33,988 bases of DNA from Actinomycetota bacterium (lineage in GTDB: Bacteria > Actinomycetota > Actinomycetes > Streptosporangiales > Streptosporangiaceae), in assembly GCA_003168255.1 (NCBI GenBank), contig PMSU01000060.1:58592-92579 (forward strand). The letters are read 5' to 3'. Shown here one piece after another: positions 33,011 through 33,988 of this stretch. The position numbers and the translations under genes are program-made. Positions within the stretch are counted from its first letter, which is position 1; every line of letters begins with the position of its first letter. The notes below the pieces were generated by a model. That model saw only the letters and a program-made list of their open reading frames with translations, ran no database searches and was not told where the DNA came from.

Positions 33011-33988
33011 TGCCGTAGCTGGTTACGTTTGCCCTTTGGGTGGTTCCCTGGTGGGCTGCTGGTCGTTCAGACTGGGCCGGTGGGTGAGCGTGCGCGGGTG
33101 CGGGAGATTGATGATGATGAGGGCGGTCGGCTGGTGCGGATCGTGCGCCGGGGTCAGGGGTCGGTGGTGACCTGGCGGCGGGCGCAGATGGTGCTGCTGC
33201 CGGCGCAGGGCATGGCCCCGGCGGCGATCGCGAAGGTGGCGTTCACCGGCGAGGACCGGGTCCGCGATGTGATCGGCAACTTCAACAGCGATGGGTTCGA
33301 CTCCCTCTACCCCCGATACCGGGGCGGTCACCCGCCGAAGTTCACCTTGGGCCAGCGGCGGGAGATCAAGAAGATCGCCAAGTCCAGGCCGGCCGAGCAT
33401 GACCTGCCGTTCTCGGCCTGGAGCCTGGCCAAGCTGGCCGACTTCCTGGTCGCCGGGCAGGTGGCGGAGGACATCAGCCATGAGGGACTGCGCGGCCTGC
33501 TGCGCGCCGAAGGCGTCTCCTTCCAGCGGTTAAAGACCTGGAAAGCCTCTAAAGATCCGGACTACGCGGCGAAGAAGGCCCGGGTCGAGCACCTGTATGC
33601 GATCGCTGACCGGGAGGTGGTGCCGGAACGGGGTGAGCCGGAGGTGATCTTCTGCGTCGATGAGTTCGGGCCGCTGAACCTGCAGCCCCGCCCGGGCCGG
33701 CAATGGGCCGCGGTCAGCGGCAAAGGCAAGGAACCCGGCCGCGATCCGCGGCCGCGGATGCGCGCGACCTATCACCGCACCGAGGGGGTGCGGCACCTGT
33801 TCGCCGCCTATGAGCTGGGTGAGGACAAGCTGTTCGGGCACATCAAGCCGCGCAAGACCCGCGGCCGGTTCCTGGAGTTCTGCCGCTACCTCCGCTCGCT
33901 CTACCCGCCGGACATCCGGATCGCGATCATCTGCGACAACTACTCACCCCACCTCACCACCCGCAAAGACCAGCGCGTCGGCACCTGG
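33008..33988 (+). mobile_element. IS630-like insertion sequence, left part
   Basis: The recombinase reading frame stops at a TA dinucleotide (33008-33009), the target used by IS630/Tc1 elements, and a transposase gene begins within 75 bp. The left terminal inverted repeat should lie in 33010-33040 (GTAGCTGGTTACGTTTGCCC region), but the right end is outside the window, so it cannot be confirmed. Confidence 0.65.
33080..33988 (+). CDS. IS630-family transposase, 3' end beyond the window
   Basis: This DDE transposase is open from 33011 to the window edge. The N-terminal part (VREIDDDEGGRLVRIVRRG, then VVTWRRAQMVLLPAQGMAPAAIAKV) is the helix-turn-helix typical of IS630. Then come RGGHPPKFTLGQRREI and FSAWSLAKLADFL, the winged part. 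The catalytic core has the first Asp in FCVDEFGPLNLQP (residue 194) and the second in IICDNYSPHLTT (residue 286); the third acidic residue would lie past the edge. The GTG at 33080 is chosen as start; an upstream TTG at 33029 would add 17 residues. There is no sign of decay in the visible part. Confidence 0.88.
   Translation, partial: MGERARVREIDDDEGGRLVRIVRRGQGSVVTWRRAQMVLLPAQGMAPAAIAKVAFTGEDRVRDVIGNFNSDGFDSLYPRYRGGHPPKFTLGQRREIKKIAKSRPAEHDLPFSAWSLAKLADFLVAGQVAEDISHEGLRGLLRAEGVSFQRLKTWKASKDPDYAAKKARVEHLYAIADREVVPERGEPEVIFCVDEFGPLNLQPRPGRQWAAVSGKGKEPGRDPRPRMRATYHRTEGVRHLFAAYELGEDKLFGHIKPRKTRGRFLEFCRYLRSLYPPDIRIAIICDNYSPHLTTRKDQRVGTW

Overview
The window is very GC-rich, with dense overlapping genes, many GTG starts and GTGA/ATGA stop-start junctions. 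Factor-independent uricase, SigE-like sigma factor, twin tandem-repeat arrays and the serine recombinase type all point to a filamentous actinomycete. No rRNA, tRNA or CRISPR array was seen. Genus cannot be fixed from sequence reading alone.

Layout. 0.1-4.7 kb (minus): a DHA2-type MFS exporter with three carboxypeptidase-regulatory-like domains fused to its C-terminus, then a two-gene ABC-2 export operon whose permease stop codon lies inside a 22-bp tandem repeat. 4.8-8.9 kb (plus): an MBL-fold hydrolase, a LacI-family regulator with a textbook operator over its own start of transcription, and a secreted Asp-box protein preceded by a second site with the same AAACGATT core. 8.9-11.05 kb (minus): a secreted esterase-like alpha/beta hydrolase fused to Kelch repeats.

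11.15-19.85 kb (plus): a nine-gene purine/urate catabolic operon. XDH (three subunits) and an 8-oxoguanine/guanine-deaminase-like amidohydrolase feed oxopurines to uricase, HIU hydrolase and OHCU decarboxylase, giving (S)-allantoin. Hydroxypyruvate isomerase and tartronate semialdehyde reductase at the end would handle the glyoxylate carbon. Allantoinase, ureidoglycolate enzymes and glyoxylate carboligase are not in the window.

21.2-26.55 kb (plus): an apparently foreign block (SGNH hydrolase, AMP-dependent acyl ligase, ComA-family phosphosulfolactate synthase, acyltransferase-3 membrane protein, VOC enzyme). Its leucine codons are mostly CTC, whereas flanking genes use mostly CTG. This looks like a compact pathway for a sulfonated, acylated small molecule and is the best candidate for an undescribed system.

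26.5-34 kb: an acyl-CoA dehydrogenase/VOC pair, a decayed GNAT gene, a sigma factor coupled to a membrane-anchored seven-bladed propeller protein, and a wrecked serine recombinase interrupted by an IS630-like transposase that runs off the window end.
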